IMG/VR virus record: IMGVR_UViG_3300021356_000170
Span: 1-23,480 of that record
Strand: one strand, 5' to 3'
Source: a virus
DNA: 23,480 nt
How positions within the stretch are numbered: the stretch's first letter is position 1; the number at the start of each line of letters is the position of its first letter. The notes below the pieces were generated by a model, which saw only the letters and a program-made list of their open reading frames with translations, did not search any database and was not told the origin of the DNA. The translations under genes and the position numbers were made by a program. This document shows, in pieces, positions 1 through 7,054 of this stretch.

Positions 1-119
1 GTAACCATGTAAGACACAAGAATAAAGGTGCGTATGCAAGCAATAATATCTGCTTCTCTATCATCTCGTCCATCTTTACGTCCTAATGCTTTTGCCCAGA
101 TACGCCAAAGCCTCTTCAT
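1..119 (-). CDS. Small conserved cyanophage-type protein, cut by window edge
   Basis: The reading frame starts at ATG 119-117 and runs off the left edge, leaving 39 codons. The protein begins MKRLWRIWAKALGRKDGRDD and continues with a hydrophobic stretch (IIACIRTFILVSYMVT), so it looks like a small membrane protein with a basic, tryptophan-containing N-terminus and at least one membrane segment. I recall very similar N-termini in many T4-like cyanophage proteins of unknown function. Its ATG overlaps the stop of the preceding gene (ATGA), which supports both the start and translational coupling. Function unknown; the C-terminus is outside the window. Confidence 0.75.
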   Translation of the reverse strand, partial: MKRLWRIWAKALGRKDGRDDREADIIACIRTFILVSYMV

Positions 120-364
120 CTAACATCGAAATCTAACTTACGAACTTTTCTCTTTCTTCTCTGCTCTTGATATGCAAGATCTTGATTAGAAAGAACTTTA
201 TCTGATAACTTTTTCTTATCAGAATTAATCATAACAACCTTACTAAGATCCTGTGCAGAAACTTTGTCGCCACGCACAGACATCATGTTAGGGCAACCAC
301 AGACTTGAGTTTTATTATTACTACAAAGTTCTGTGTTGCATTCTTTGCATCTGACGGTAATCAT
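116..364 (-). CDS. Small cysteine-rich conserved phage protein
   Basis: This 82-residue protein has an N-terminal cysteine cluster (C6, C9, C14, C22, C24, in the pattern RCKECNTEL then VCGCPN) suggesting a small zinc-binding knuckle. A conserved-looking GDKVSAQDLSKVV segment follows, then a basic tail (QEQRRKRKVRK). I recall homologues of this shape in T4-like cyanophages, but no function is known. The ATG at 364 has AGGAGG about 10 bases upstream, and the stop overlaps the next start (ATGA). It lies just downstream of the tRNA cluster and may be transcribed with it. Metal or nucleic-acid binding is inferred from composition only. Confidence 0.8.
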   Translation of the reverse strand: MITVRCKECNTELCSNNKTQVCGCPNMMSVRGDKVSAQDLSKVVMINSDKKKLSDKVLSNQDLAYQEQRRKRKVRKLDFDVR

Positions 365-387
365 TTTTCATAGTCCTCCTATGGGAA

Positions 388-459
388 TGCAAGATGACGG
401 GATCGAACCGCCGGCCAATTCGGTGTAAACGAATTGCTCTACCGCTGAGCTAATCTTGC
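388..459 (-). tRNA. tRNA-Val (anticodon TAC)
   Basis: The minus strand folds as a full cloverleaf. Acceptor arms GCAAGAT and ATCTTGC pair perfectly, with discriminator A at 388. The D arm reads TAGCTCAGCGGTAGAGCA. The anticodon stem ATTCG/CGAAT encloses loop TTTACAC, giving anticodon TAC (codon GTA, Val). The T arm contains GGTTCGATCCC. CCA is not encoded. It is the last tRNA of the cluster and lies 23 bases upstream of the next gene's start. Confidence 0.95.
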
Positions 460-462
460 TGG

Positions 463-535
463 CTCCTCCACCTGGACTCGAACCAGGGACAGGGTGATTA
501 ACAGTCACCTGCTCTACCAACTGAGCTATAGAGGA
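463..535 (-). tRNA. tRNA-Asn (anticodon GTT)
   Basis: Acceptor arms TCCTCTA and TGGAGGA pair with one G-T wobble. The D arm is TAGCTCAGTTGGTAGAGCA. The anticodon stem GGTGA/TCACC encloses CTGTTAA, giving anticodon GTT (Asn). The T arm carries GGTTCGAGTCC. Only 3 bases separate it from tRNA-Val, so the two are probably processed from one precursor. CCA is not encoded. Confidence 0.95.
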
Positions 536-536
536 A

Positions 537-659
537 GGGGAATATCCCCTGCTCGTCAGCAGGGGAGGCTCAAGAGGGATCCCACCTCTCTCTCACATGG
601 GTTGTTGTTCCGATTCTTTTTTTTCTCGGAGATGTGAGCACGGATGTATTCCAGTCCGT
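537..659 (-). ncRNA. Possible structured RNA: consecutive hairpins between tRNAs
   Basis: This non-coding stretch between tRNA-Gly and tRNA-Asn contains tightly packed inverted repeats. In transcript order they are: ACGGA/TCCGT with a 10-base loop (640-659); CTCACAT/ATGTGAG (592-638), which encloses TCCGA/TCGGA around an A-rich loop; AGAGG/CCTCT (573-589); and a perfect 8-bp stem CCCCTGCT/AGCAGGGG with a 4-base loop (546-565). GGGGA/TCCCC (537-549) could form as an alternative to the last stem. No cloverleaf, open frame or T-run is evident. T4 makes small stable RNAs of unknown role inside its tRNA cluster, so a stable RNA or a processing spacer is plausible; that is an inference. Confidence 0.4.
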
Positions 660-661
660 TA

Positions 662-733
662 AGCGGGATATCGGACTCGAACCGACGACATTCAGCTTGG
701 AAGGCTGACGTTCTACCACTGAACTAATCCCGC
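662..733 (-). tRNA. tRNA-Gly (anticodon TCC)
   Basis: Acceptor arms GCGGGAT/ATCCCGC are perfect, with discriminator T at 662. The D arm is TAGTTCAGTGGTAGAAC. The anticodon stem CAGC/GCTG encloses CTTCCAA, giving anticodon TCC (codon GGA, Gly). The T arm contains GGTTCGAGTCC. CCA is not encoded. It lies 4 bases downstream of tRNA-Arg. Confidence 0.95.
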
Positions 734-737
734 GAGG

Positions 738-810
738 CAGGTACGGTAGGACTCGAACCTACAATCTACCGCTTAGAAGGCGGGGGCATTATCCATTATG
801 CTACGTACCC
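738..810 (-). tRNA. tRNA-Arg (anticodon TCT)
   Basis: Acceptor arms GGGTACG and CGTACCT pair with one terminal G-T. The anticodon stem CCGC/GCGG encloses CTTCTAA, giving anticodon TCT (codon AGA, Arg). The T arm reads GTAGGTTCGAGTCCTAC. It is the first tRNA transcribed, 11 bases after the stop of the upstream gene. AGA is a codon that AT-leaning phages favour more than typical cyanobacterial hosts, a usual rationale for carrying this tRNA. Confidence 0.95.
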
Positions 811-821
811 AGAAAGAAGAC

Positions 822-1031
822 TCAGATCTCTGATTCAGAGTTTTGAGTTGTGTCTTCGAGTACAATATAGTCCATTCCATCCATTTTGTCAAGATCGAAC
901 CACTCGTACCATTCATCCATCATTGCAAGTCTGTCATAGATTTGATCAACTGATTCAGTTGCTCCCATCTTTTCGATTCTGGTGATTGCCCAATCACGGG
1001 CTTGCATCACCACATCCGTTTCCATTTCCAT
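822..1031 (-). CDS. Small acidic conserved hypothetical protein
   Basis: The 69-residue protein (from MEMETDVVMQ) is acidic and contains a compact block, GATESVDQIYDRLAMMDEWY, that resembles conserved small cyanophage proteins I remember. The frame stays open upstream to 1247, but that part overlaps the GIY-YIG gene out of frame and is low-complexity Ser/Thr-rich, so I chose the ATG at 1029-1031. Alternative starts are the ATGs at 1023-1025 and 1005-1007; none has a strong ribosome-binding site. With this start it overlaps the end of the nuclease gene by 38 bases. Function unknown. Confidence 0.65.
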   Translation of the reverse strand: MEMETDVVMQARDWAITRIEKMGATESVDQIYDRLAMMDEWYEWFDLDKMDGMDYIVLEDTTQNSESEI

Positions 1032-1458
1032 AGTAGTCTTTTCGGAAGTATCTGCTGAGGATGTTACTATTGTAGTATTTGGGTTCTCCTGTGTCAAGGG
1101 ATTCTGTAAGGACTCCGTTGATGAAGAGTTGTCTGGTTTCTTCAAAATTAGTTTTGCCCTTCGTCTTATGAACACTGATAATAGTTCTGCTAAAATTTTG
1201 TTTGCCGAATTTGATAATGTCTTCCTTAAGCTCTGGACAAGAACCATAATACTTTTTCCAATCGGATTCTGATTTTACTTTTCGTTTTTTACCTCTAGGA
1301 GTTCTGAACTGCCAGAAGTATTTTCTACCGATGTATTGGCGATTATTTTTGAGATTTGTAATGAGGTAGACAAAACCGTACAGATCGTCAATATCCTCAG
1401 ATACAAAAGGTGATCCTTTAAAATACCATGGATTTTCATAATCACATTCGATACTCAT
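994..1458 (-). CDS. GIY-YIG-like endonuclease
   Basis: The 154-residue protein has the two strands that define GIY-YIG nucleases: GFVYLITN at residues 28-35 and QYIGRKY at 41-47. The Arg after YIG is in the expected catalytic position, and a later ETRQLF supplies a candidate metal-binding Glu. Similar free-standing proteins (KYYGS, FSRTIISVHKTKG) are common in T4-like cyanophages and are usually called putative homing endonucleases. It lies between nrdB and the tRNA cluster, both typical neighbourhoods for such genes. The start overlaps the preceding gene by 17 bases. The last residues (GNGNGCGDASP) are low-complexity and are read through the start of the next gene, so the original C-terminus may have been altered. 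Confidence 0.8.
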   Translation of the reverse strand: MSIECDYENPWYFKGSPFVSEDIDDLYGFVYLITNLKNNRQYIGRKYFWQFRTPRGKKRKVKSESDWKKYYGSCPELKEDIIKFGKQNFSRTIISVHKTKGKTNFEETRQLFINGVLTESLDTGEPKYYNSNILSRYFRKDYYGNGNGCGDASP

Positions 1459-1603
1459 CGATAGCGTCTAGCACCATATTGACGTATTTATGTGCTAAAC
1501 CTCTGGCTTCTTCACCGTACTTATTTTCTTCCCAGTAGAGTTCATTTTTAATTTTCTCTACTCTTGTTCTAATCTCCGCAACTGTAATTTGATTACGTGG
1601 CAT
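1442..1603 (-). CDS. Small conserved hypothetical protein
   Basis: The 53-residue protein starts MPRNQITVAEIRTRVEKIKN and ends DAIDEYRM; it appears fully helical and charged. I recall cyanophage proteins beginning MPRNQITV, which supports the ATG at 1603 over the TTG-initiated longer frame reaching 1639. It follows nrdB after a short gap filled by a hairpin whose loop side holds the only Shine-Dalgarno-like sequence (GGGGAG). Its end overlaps the GIY-YIG start by 17 bases. Function unknown. Confidence 0.75.
   Translation of the reverse strand: MPRNQITVAEIRTRVEKIKNELYWEENKYGEEARGLAHKYVNMVLDAIDEYRM
1485..1492 (-). promoter_or_regulatory. Candidate T4-type late promoter (CATAAATA)
   Basis: CATAAATA on the minus strand matches the NATAAATA form of T4-like late promoters and ends 26 bases before the GIY-YIG start codon. 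It lies inside coding sequence (codons for H-K-Y), so it may be a chance match; the spacing is the only support. Confidence 0.3.
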
Positions 1604-1627
1604 ATAAGGGGATATTACTCCCCTTAT
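1604..1627 (-). promoter_or_regulatory. Perfect hairpin directly before the start codon
   Basis: ATAAGGGG and CCCCTTAT form a perfect 8-bp stem with an 8-base loop (AGTAATAT) that ends at the base before the ATG at 1603. The candidate Shine-Dalgarno GGGGAG is mostly in the 5' arm. There is no T-run after it, so it is not an ordinary terminator. A role in controlling translation, or in stabilising the nrdB 3' end, is inferred. Confidence 0.55.
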
Positions 1628-1639
1628 GTATAGCAACAA

Positions 1640-2770
1640 TCAGAGTTGAAAACCACTGAATGTGTCCTTTTTCACATCTTGCTTGATACCACCAACCACA
1701 TAGGACTCTACTTCAGTCTCCTGAGGGGCAACCTGAAGTCCCTTAGAGGAGATCCAATGCTGCGTCCAGGGCAGAGGGTTAGCAGATGCGGGAATATCAT
1801 ACTGTGGTTTCAGTCCGATTGCTTTCAGACGACGATTAGCAATCCACTCAACATATTGCTGAAGAAGTTTGTCATTAAGTCCGATCATTGAACCATCCTT
1901 GAACAGATAGTCTGCCCACTTCTTCTCTTCGTTGACAGCACGATCAAACATCTTATAAGTCCACTCTTCTTCTTCCTTCATGATCTGCTTCATTTCAGGA
2001 TCATCACCTGCTCTCCACTTGTTCAGAATATTCTGAGTAATTGCTAGGTGTTGGTTTTCGTCTCTTGCGATAAGAGAGATGACTTTAGCTGATCCTTCCA
2101 TAAGCTTAAGTTCACCAAAGGCGAAACTACAAGCAAAACTAACGTAGAACCGAATACCTTCAAGAATGTTAACGTTTGCGACTGCTCTGTAGAGTCTACG
2201 CTTGACATCTTTGATCTCCCATTGTGCGGTAGGTGAATCTCTGAAATCTTTCTCCCACATATGTCCGTTGCCCCAGGTTTGAGCACCGTTGATGAAATCA
2301 TCATATGCTTCTGTAACGCTGCTAGCACGCTCCAGAATACGCTTGTCGGTGACGATCTTATCGAATACCTCTGAGGGATCCGCATAGACGTTCTTGATGA
2401 TGTAGGTGTAGGAACGACTATGAATCATTTCCATGAATCCCCACACTTCCATACATGCTTCCAACTCAGGAAGAGAGCAGTAAGGAATGAATGCCATTCC
2501 AGGCCCTCTACCCTGAATTGAGTCAAGCATGATCTGATACTTCAGATTAGAAGTGTAGATATGCTTCTGCTCCGGACGAAGAGTTTGATAGTCCCCACGA
2601 TCTTTCTGTAGAGACACCTCTTCGGGACGCCAAAAATATCCAAGTTGTTGGGTAGTCAGTTTATCAAAAACTGGATACTTATAGGAATCGTACCTCTGGA
2701 CTCCCAGAGGTTTTCCAAAAAACATTGGTTGCTTTTTGGTATCTACTTGTTCTGTGTTAAAGACAGTCAT
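1640..2770 (-). CDS. nrdB: Ribonucleotide reductase class I, small (beta) subunit
   Basis: NrdB holds the di-iron tyrosyl-radical cofactor that NrdA needs to reduce ribonucleoside diphosphates. From the ATG at 2770 the protein has 376 residues, essentially the E. coli length. The cofactor residues fall at nearly E. coli positions: D83 (MLDSIQGR), E114 and H117 (FMEMIHS), radical Tyr at 121 (SRSYTYI), and a later ENQH pair. The C-terminus ends GFQL, like the peptide that docks onto NrdA. A longer form starting at GTG 2830, preceded by a GGAGGGAG-like site inside nrdA, is possible; the residue numbering favours the ATG. It lies 40 bases downstream of nrdA and is co-transcribed. No intron is seen, unlike T4 nrdB. 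Confidence 0.96.
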   Translation of the reverse strand: MTVFNTEQVDTKKQPMFFGKPLGVQRYDSYKYPVFDKLTTQQLGYFWRPEEVSLQKDRGDYQTLRPEQKHIYTSNLKYQIMLDSIQGRGPGMAFIPYCSLPELEACMEVWGFMEMIHSRSYTYIIKNVYADPSEVFDKIVTDKRILERASSVTEAYDDFINGAQTWGNGHMWEKDFRDSPTAQWEIKDVKRRLYRAVANVNILEGIRFYVSFACSFAFGELKLMEGSAKVISLIARDENQHLAITQNILNKWRAGDDPEMKQIMKEEEEWTYKMFDRAVNEEKKWADYLFKDGSMIGLNDKLLQQYVEWIANRRLKAIGLKPQYDIPASANPLPWTQHWISSKGLQVAPQETEVESYVVGGIKQDVKKDTFSGFQL

Positions 2771-2810
2771 TCCTTTGACTTCTGTCTTTTTGTCGTCCAC
2801 GGATGAAACC

Positions 2811-5108
2811 TTAAACTGCACAGGATTCACACTCTCCCTCCTCGGCTTGTTCTAATTCTTGCAAGATACTATTCAGTTTTTCTTTGTCGTCCTCTACTTC
2901 GTCAGACTTTAAATCATTTGTATTCTGGTAGTAAGAGGTTTTCCAACCGTACTTATATGTAGTCAAAAAGTCTTGTGCCATGATGGACACTGGGACTTCA
3001 TTGTCAGGATAATTTTCTGGGTTGTAACTCCAGTTACCAGAAATTGCTTGATCAAAGAACTTTTGCATCACAGCAACAACATTAATATAACCCCTATTGT
3101 CAGGCATATCCCACAAAAGGGTGTAATTATTTTTAAGAGTCGCGTAAGACGGGACGATCTGTTTAAGCGGGCCCTTCTTGCTCTTCTTAACGGACAAATA
3201 GTCTCTAGGTGGCTCGATTCCATTTGTTGCGTTTGACACAACGGAACTGCTCTCTGATGGCATCTGAGCAGACAATGTTGAGTGCCGTAAACCGTGGGTG
3301 GAGATAGACTCTCTAAGACTTTCCCAATCATGTGCTAATTCTTGACTAGAAATTTCATCAACATCTTTCTTGTAAGTATCGATAGGAAGAATACCGTCTG
3401 CATACTTAGTGCGTCCAAAGTATTCACAGTGTCCCTTTTCCTTAGCAAGTTGATTAGACGCCTTCAGAAGGTAATACTGGAAGGACTCAGCAAGTCCATG
3501 GACTGCATCCCATGCTTCTTGATCACCATAATTATATCCAAGTTTTGCCAAATAATGTGCCAAACCAATGAATCCAATACCAAGCGATCTACGCGCCCTT
3601 GTAGCGATTTCTGCTGCCTTTACAGGGTACTTCTGATAGTCAATCAGTTCTTCCAGTCCACGAACAGAAAGATCACAAAGATTCTCAAGTTCTTCATCAG
3701 ACTTGACTTTACCAACATTGATGGCAGACAGAATACAAAGTGCAATCTCACCATACTCATCATCAATATGATTCAGAGGATAGGTTGGAAGAGTGATTTC
3801 TTGGCAGAGATTAGACATCTCAACCTTATCTTTAAAGGAAGAATGGGAGTTACAGTGATCAATGTTCATGATATAGAGGCGTCCAGTCTCTGCACGCTCC
3901 TTCAGAAGATCAAGGATCAGTTTCTGTGCCCCGATAGTCTTTCTTGAAATAAACTCATTTCGTTCAAAACTAACATATAGATCATCGAACCTATCAGTAC
4001 CAAAAGCGTCATATAAACCTGGTACGTCATGCGGTGAGAAGAGGCTAATCTCTCCATCAGCGATGAAACGTTCGTAGAAAAGTTTTGAAATCTGGATGGA
4101 GTAGTCAAGTTTCCTTACGCGATTGTCCTCTGTACCTTTGTTGTTCTTCAGGACAATGATGTCTTCGATTTCTTGGTGCCAGATTGGGAAGTGGACAGTC
4201 GCTGATCCACCTCTAATGCCATTTTGTGTGCAGCATCTGACAGTTGCCTCAAACTTTTTGAGAAATGGGACAACGCCTGTGTGTTGAACTTCTCCACCTC
4301 GGATTTTACTGTTGATGCCACGGATTCTGCCTGCGTTGATACCGATTCCCGCCCTTTGTGCAACGTACCGGCCAATTGCCATATCAGAAGTAAAGATAGA
4401 ATCGAGGGTGTCATCAACATCAACAAGCACACAGCTAGCAAATTGTCGAAGTGGAGTTCGCACTCCTGCCATGATAGGTGTGGGAATGTTGATTTTGTGC
4501 TTTGAGATTGCGTCATAATACCTCTTGACGTAAGACATCCTTGTGTCTTTGGGATACTCTGCAAAAATAGTCAGAGCAATCATCATATACATGAACTGAG
4601 GAGTTTCATACACTCCACCAGTGCTACGATCCTGAACCAAATACTTATCTGCTACCTGGCGCAGTCCAGCATAGGTAAAAAGAAAATCACGGGTATGATC
4701 AATGTAAGAATTTGCTCTCGCAATTTCTTCCTTAGAATATTTAATGAAAATATCTTTGTCATACACTTCTTTTGCAGTGCAATCCATAATATGTGCCTCA
4801 AGATGAGGAAGTTCTCTCATCTTCCCATAGAGACTCTTACGAAGACTAAACAAAAGCAGACGTGCTGCCACGAACTGATAGTTAGGATGATCCAAATCAA
4901 TCAGATCAGAAGCAGAACGAATCAAAATTTCCTGAATTTCTGCTGTGGTGATGCCATCATAAAACTGAATACCAGAAGTCATCTCAACTTGACTAGCTGA
5001 CACACCTGCAAGTCCTTTGGTTGCTTCATCAACCATCAGATGCATTTTATCCAAATCAAGAGACTCAATTCTACCGTCTCGCTTTTTAACCTTAATACCG
5101 TTGCTCAT
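2811..5108 (-). CDS. nrdA: Ribonucleotide reductase class I, large (alpha) subunit
   Basis: The 765-residue catalytic subunit converts NDPs to dNDPs for phage DNA synthesis. It opens with an intact ATP-cone (KVKKRDGRIESLDLDKMH, residues 6-23), so allosteric ATP/dATP control is probably retained. The active site is complete: C226 (RQFASCVL), N433-x-C435-x-E437 (SNLCQE) and C458 (ALCILSA). The radical-transfer pair is Y726-Y727 (SYYQNTND). The redox-active C-terminal cysteines are C760 and C763 (CESC), closer together than the CxxxxC of E. coli. The start overlaps the primase stop (ATGA), and nrdB follows directly. The sequence aligns by eye with E. coli NrdA over its whole length. Confidence 0.97.
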   Translation of the reverse strand: MSNGIKVKKRDGRIESLDLDKMHLMVDEATKGLAGVSASQVEMTSGIQFYDGITTAEIQEILIRSASDLIDLDHPNYQFVAARLLLFSLRKSLYGKMRELPHLEAHIMDCTAKEVYDKDIFIKYSKEEIARANSYIDHTRDFLFTYAGLRQVADKYLVQDRSTGGVYETPQFMYMMIALTIFAEYPKDTRMSYVKRYYDAISKHKINIPTPIMAGVRTPLRQFASCVLVDVDDTLDSIFTSDMAIGRYVAQRAGIGINAGRIRGINSKIRGGEVQHTGVVPFLKKFEATVRCCTQNGIRGGSATVHFPIWHQEIEDIIVLKNNKGTEDNRVRKLDYSIQISKLFYERFIADGEISLFSPHDVPGLYDAFGTDRFDDLYVSFERNEFISRKTIGAQKLILDLLKERAETGRLYIMNIDHCNSHSSFKDKVEMSNLCQEITLPTYPLNHIDDEYGEIALCILSAINVGKVKSDEELENLCDLSVRGLEELIDYQKYPVKAAEIATRARRSLGIGFIGLAHYLAKLGYNYGDQEAWDAVHGLAESFQYYLLKASNQLAKEKGHCEYFGRTKYADGILPIDTYKKDVDEISSQELAHDWESLRESISTHGLRHSTLSAQMPSESSSVVSNATNGIEPPRDYLSVKKSKKGPLKQIVPSYATLKNNYTLLWDMPDNRGYINVVAVMQKFFDQAISGNWSYNPENYPDNEVPVSIMAQDFLTTYKYGWKTSYYQNTNDLKSDEVEDDKEKLNSILQELEQAEEGECESCAV

Positions 5109-6076
5109 ATTTTCTTCCAGGTGTTGAATTTAAGTTTTGCTTCCAAGCCACTGTACGTGTTACATTCTACAATCTTCTGAACATCATGTCCAGCGATTAC
5201 CATGTCATTGATATCTTTCTCATCCATAGATGATGGAAAAATAACTACGGAGTCACCACTATCGATTGTTTTGCTGATTCGATTGACAATCTCCCTGTTG
5301 CGTGGTTCGTTATCATAGATCCACACAGGATTGCTAATCCCCCACTTACTAACATCAGCGTCAGCACCGCACATTGCAATCGCGTTGCGAAGGAACGTGC
5401 TGTCAAAAGGTCCTTCTGTAACATAGACTGGAGCATCTGTTCGGATGTTATCAAGTCCGTAGATTTTTGGTGCATCATCATCAAGCATCACAGTGATATA
5501 TTTAACAGGGTTAGGATCTATAGATCTTCCCTGAAGTCCAATCAGATTTTTATTGTAATAGATTGGAATGATGATCCTCTCTTCATCATAACGAGTGTCA
5601 TCAAAAGTTGGTTTGAGTGTATTTACAAACTTTTTAAACTTCTTTGCGTAGTAGAACTGAGAAGTATCAAGTTTTCTTGCAGTCAGATATCCATCTGATC
5701 TAGCATTCTCAGAAGCTTTAGGAAGATTCAGACTCTTCTTAAATTTTGGTGCTTCAAACTTAAATTCGGGTTCTTCAACAACAAAATTCCTACCACCTGA
5801 GTGTCCTTCTTTAAATTTCTCTAATGAGTATTGCTTATGAGTCGGAGGATCTACATGCTTCAAAAAATTATTAAACGACATTGAAGCACCACAGTTGTGA
5901 CACTTAAAGTTTGTATTCGCTTTCACAGAGTAAATATAACCCCGTGTTTTGTTTTTATTCTTCTTCGAGTCGCCGCAGATAGGACAACGGAAGTTGTAAA
6001 GGTTTCCCTTTACTCTCTTGAACTTTTCTAAGCGCGGAGAAATAATCCCAATATACTTAGAATCAATGTGATCCAT
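5105..6076 (-). CDS. 61: DNA primase (T4 gp61-like)
   Basis: The primase makes RNA primers for lagging-strand synthesis together with the gene 41 helicase further upstream. The 323-residue protein has an N-terminal zinc-binding domain with C31-x2-C34 (CPICG) and C59-x2-C62 (CHNCG). A central toprim-like domain follows: YVTEGPFDSTFL with E221, then VWIYDNEPRN around D255. Length and motif order match T4 gp61. The stop overlaps the nrdA start (ATGA), and its start overlaps the end of the coiled-coil membrane gene by 14 bases, so it sits in one co-transcribed run. Confidence 0.92.
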   Translation of the reverse strand: MDHIDSKYIGIISPRLEKFKRVKGNLYNFRCPICGDSKKNKNKTRGYIYSVKANTNFKCHNCGASMSFNNFLKHVDPPTHKQYSLEKFKEGHSGGRNFVVEEPEFKFEAPKFKKSLNLPKASENARSDGYLTARKLDTSQFYYAKKFKKFVNTLKPTFDDTRYDEERIIIPIYYNKNLIGLQGRSIDPNPVKYITVMLDDDAPKIYGLDNIRTDAPVYVTEGPFDSTFLRNAIAMCGADADVSKWGISNPVWIYDNEPRNREIVNRISKTIDSGDSVVIFPSSMDEKDINDMVIAGHDVQKIVECNTYSGLEAKLKFNTWKKI

Positions 6077-6464
6077 TCACGAAGGCAACTACTGGTGCTA
6101 CTATAGCACTTTCAGTAGAGGATAACAAGGGTTTAACAAGTTTGATCGCTTGTGGGTTCGTTAAAATTAATACTGCTCCCAATGCTCCGATTCCAATCCA
6201 AAGCTTCCGTTCCAGTATCGATAATCGTTTAGTAACGCTGTCATGATCGCTGTCCATTTTATCACGGAGTTTGTCGATCTTATCAAACAATACCGCGTCG
6301 ATTTCTTCTTGCTTCGTAATTCTTTCTTCATGGACGGCAAGCATCCTACTCACATTGTTATTTACCTCAGCAATTTTTTCAATGGCAGAGTCTAACCTAG
6401 AGACTAATGTCTCAAAGTTTTGAAGTCTTTCTTCTAATACTGCAACTTTAATTTGCTCCGCCAT
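6063..6464 (-). CDS. Coiled-coil protein with one membrane segment
   Basis: This 133-residue protein has a long charged helical region with heptad character (about residues 5-85). A single hydrophobic segment follows, LWIGIGALGAVLILT (88-102), and then a short tail. This layout resembles XhlA-type phage membrane proteins and other small phage proteins with an N-terminal coiled coil and C-terminal anchor. I cannot assign a function: association with holins, or a membrane-bound early factor, are both possible. It overlaps the preceding gene by 17 bases and the primase gene by 14. Confidence 0.8.
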   Translation of the reverse strand: MAEQIKVAVLEERLQNFETLVSRLDSAIEKIAEVNNNVSRMLAVHEERITKQEEIDAVLFDKIDKLRDKMDSDHDSVTKRLSILERKLWIGIGALGAVLILTNPQAIKLVKPLLSSTESAIVAPVVAFVNGSH

Positions 6465-6669
6465 TTTGTCGCCAGGTTCTACGTGTGCCGTATCTTCCTA
6501 CCGGAGTGGGTTTTCTTTTTTTCTTTAATCTAACCGGAGGATCATCTCCTGCCTCAGCAGTGCCAGCGATTTTTCCATCTCCCACATTATTGGTAGGAGC
6601 ACCCATGGCCCCTGCACCCATCATCTCTCTAAAAAGAAATAGAAACTTATCGACTGATTTACTGCTCAT
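6448..6669 (-). CDS. Small protein with Ala/Gly motif and basic tail
   Basis: The 73-residue protein contains GAPTNNVGDGKIAGTAEAGDD (residues 23-43) and a strongly basic C-terminus (RLKKKRKPTPVGRYGTRRTW). A near-identical A-P-T-N-x-x-G-D-G string occurs in the 285-residue protein at 8402-9259. I recall similar short strings in small proteins of several marine phages, often near virion genes, without a known function. It overlaps both neighbours (11 and 17 bases), typical of this gene run. The shared motif suggests, but does not prove, a virion-associated role. Confidence 0.75.
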   Translation of the reverse strand: MSSKSVDKFLFLFREMMGAGAMGAPTNNVGDGKIAGTAEAGDDPPVRLKKKRKPTPVGRYGTRRTWRQNGGAN

Positions 6670-7045
6670 TGTGAAAAGAAATAAGTTCTCTTAAACAAGT
6701 ATCATCTATATCCAAATCATGAATGTAGGTATGAGGATAGTCTGGGAGTTTATCTAAAAACACTACAAACGTTTTTAGACAACTCCACAAATCTTGCTCA
6801 TCAATTTTGTAAAACAACATTGGCGTTGTTGCTTCACCAAAAATATTATAAAGTACAATGAAGTGATTGAGAAGAAGATGTGTCTTCAACTCACCGGTTG
6901 ACTTATATCTTTTAAGCAACCGTTTAATATACTTAAAATGATTTAGATCCTTATCGAAATCTTCTCTTGTTACTGCCTGAGGATTTTCATAATTTTTAAT
7001 GGCAAAGAGGAGAAAGTTCTCCGAATTCAATTCATTAAATAACAT
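6659..7045 (-). CDS. Conserved T4-like phage protein (DUF7207-like)
   Basis: The 128-residue protein has the block NELNSENFLLFAIKNYENPQ, then FKYIKRLLKRY and LLLNHFIVLYNIFG. I remember this pattern from a conserved family of small proteins in T4-like phages (called DUF7207 in recent annotation). It appears all-helical and soluble. Function unknown. It lies between a virion gene and the coiled-coil/primase group, with a 9-base gap upstream and an 11-base overlap downstream. The family name is from memory. Confidence 0.8.
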   Translation of the reverse strand: MLFNELNSENFLLFAIKNYENPQAVTREDFDKDLNHFKYIKRLLKRYKSTGELKTHLLLNHFIVLYNIFGEATTPMLFYKIDEQDLWSCLKTFVVFLDKLPDYPHTYIHDLDIDDTCLRELISFHNEQ

Positions 7046-7054
7046 CCTTCAATA

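Noticed and set aside
537-660. A fifth tRNA or degenerate tRNA between Gly and Asn
   Set aside because: No T-arm GGTTCGA-type sequence or D-arm pattern can be placed; the stems do not fit a cloverleaf.
1032-1247. Upstream extension of the 69-residue gene to a 141-codon frame
   Set aside because: It overlaps the GIY-YIG gene out of frame and is Ser/Thr/Asn-rich low complexity; the conserved part begins after the internal ATGs.
2771-2830. GTG-initiated longer form of nrdB
   Set aside because: The ATG at 2770 gives cofactor residue numbers within one of E. coli NrdB; the GGAGGGAG-like site lies in conserved nrdA codons and may be coincidence. Kept as an alternative only.
3342-3947. Plus-strand open frame (201 codons) opposite nrdA
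   Set aside because: Antisense to a complete, well-conserved nrdA; no family resemblance and no convincing ribosome-binding site.
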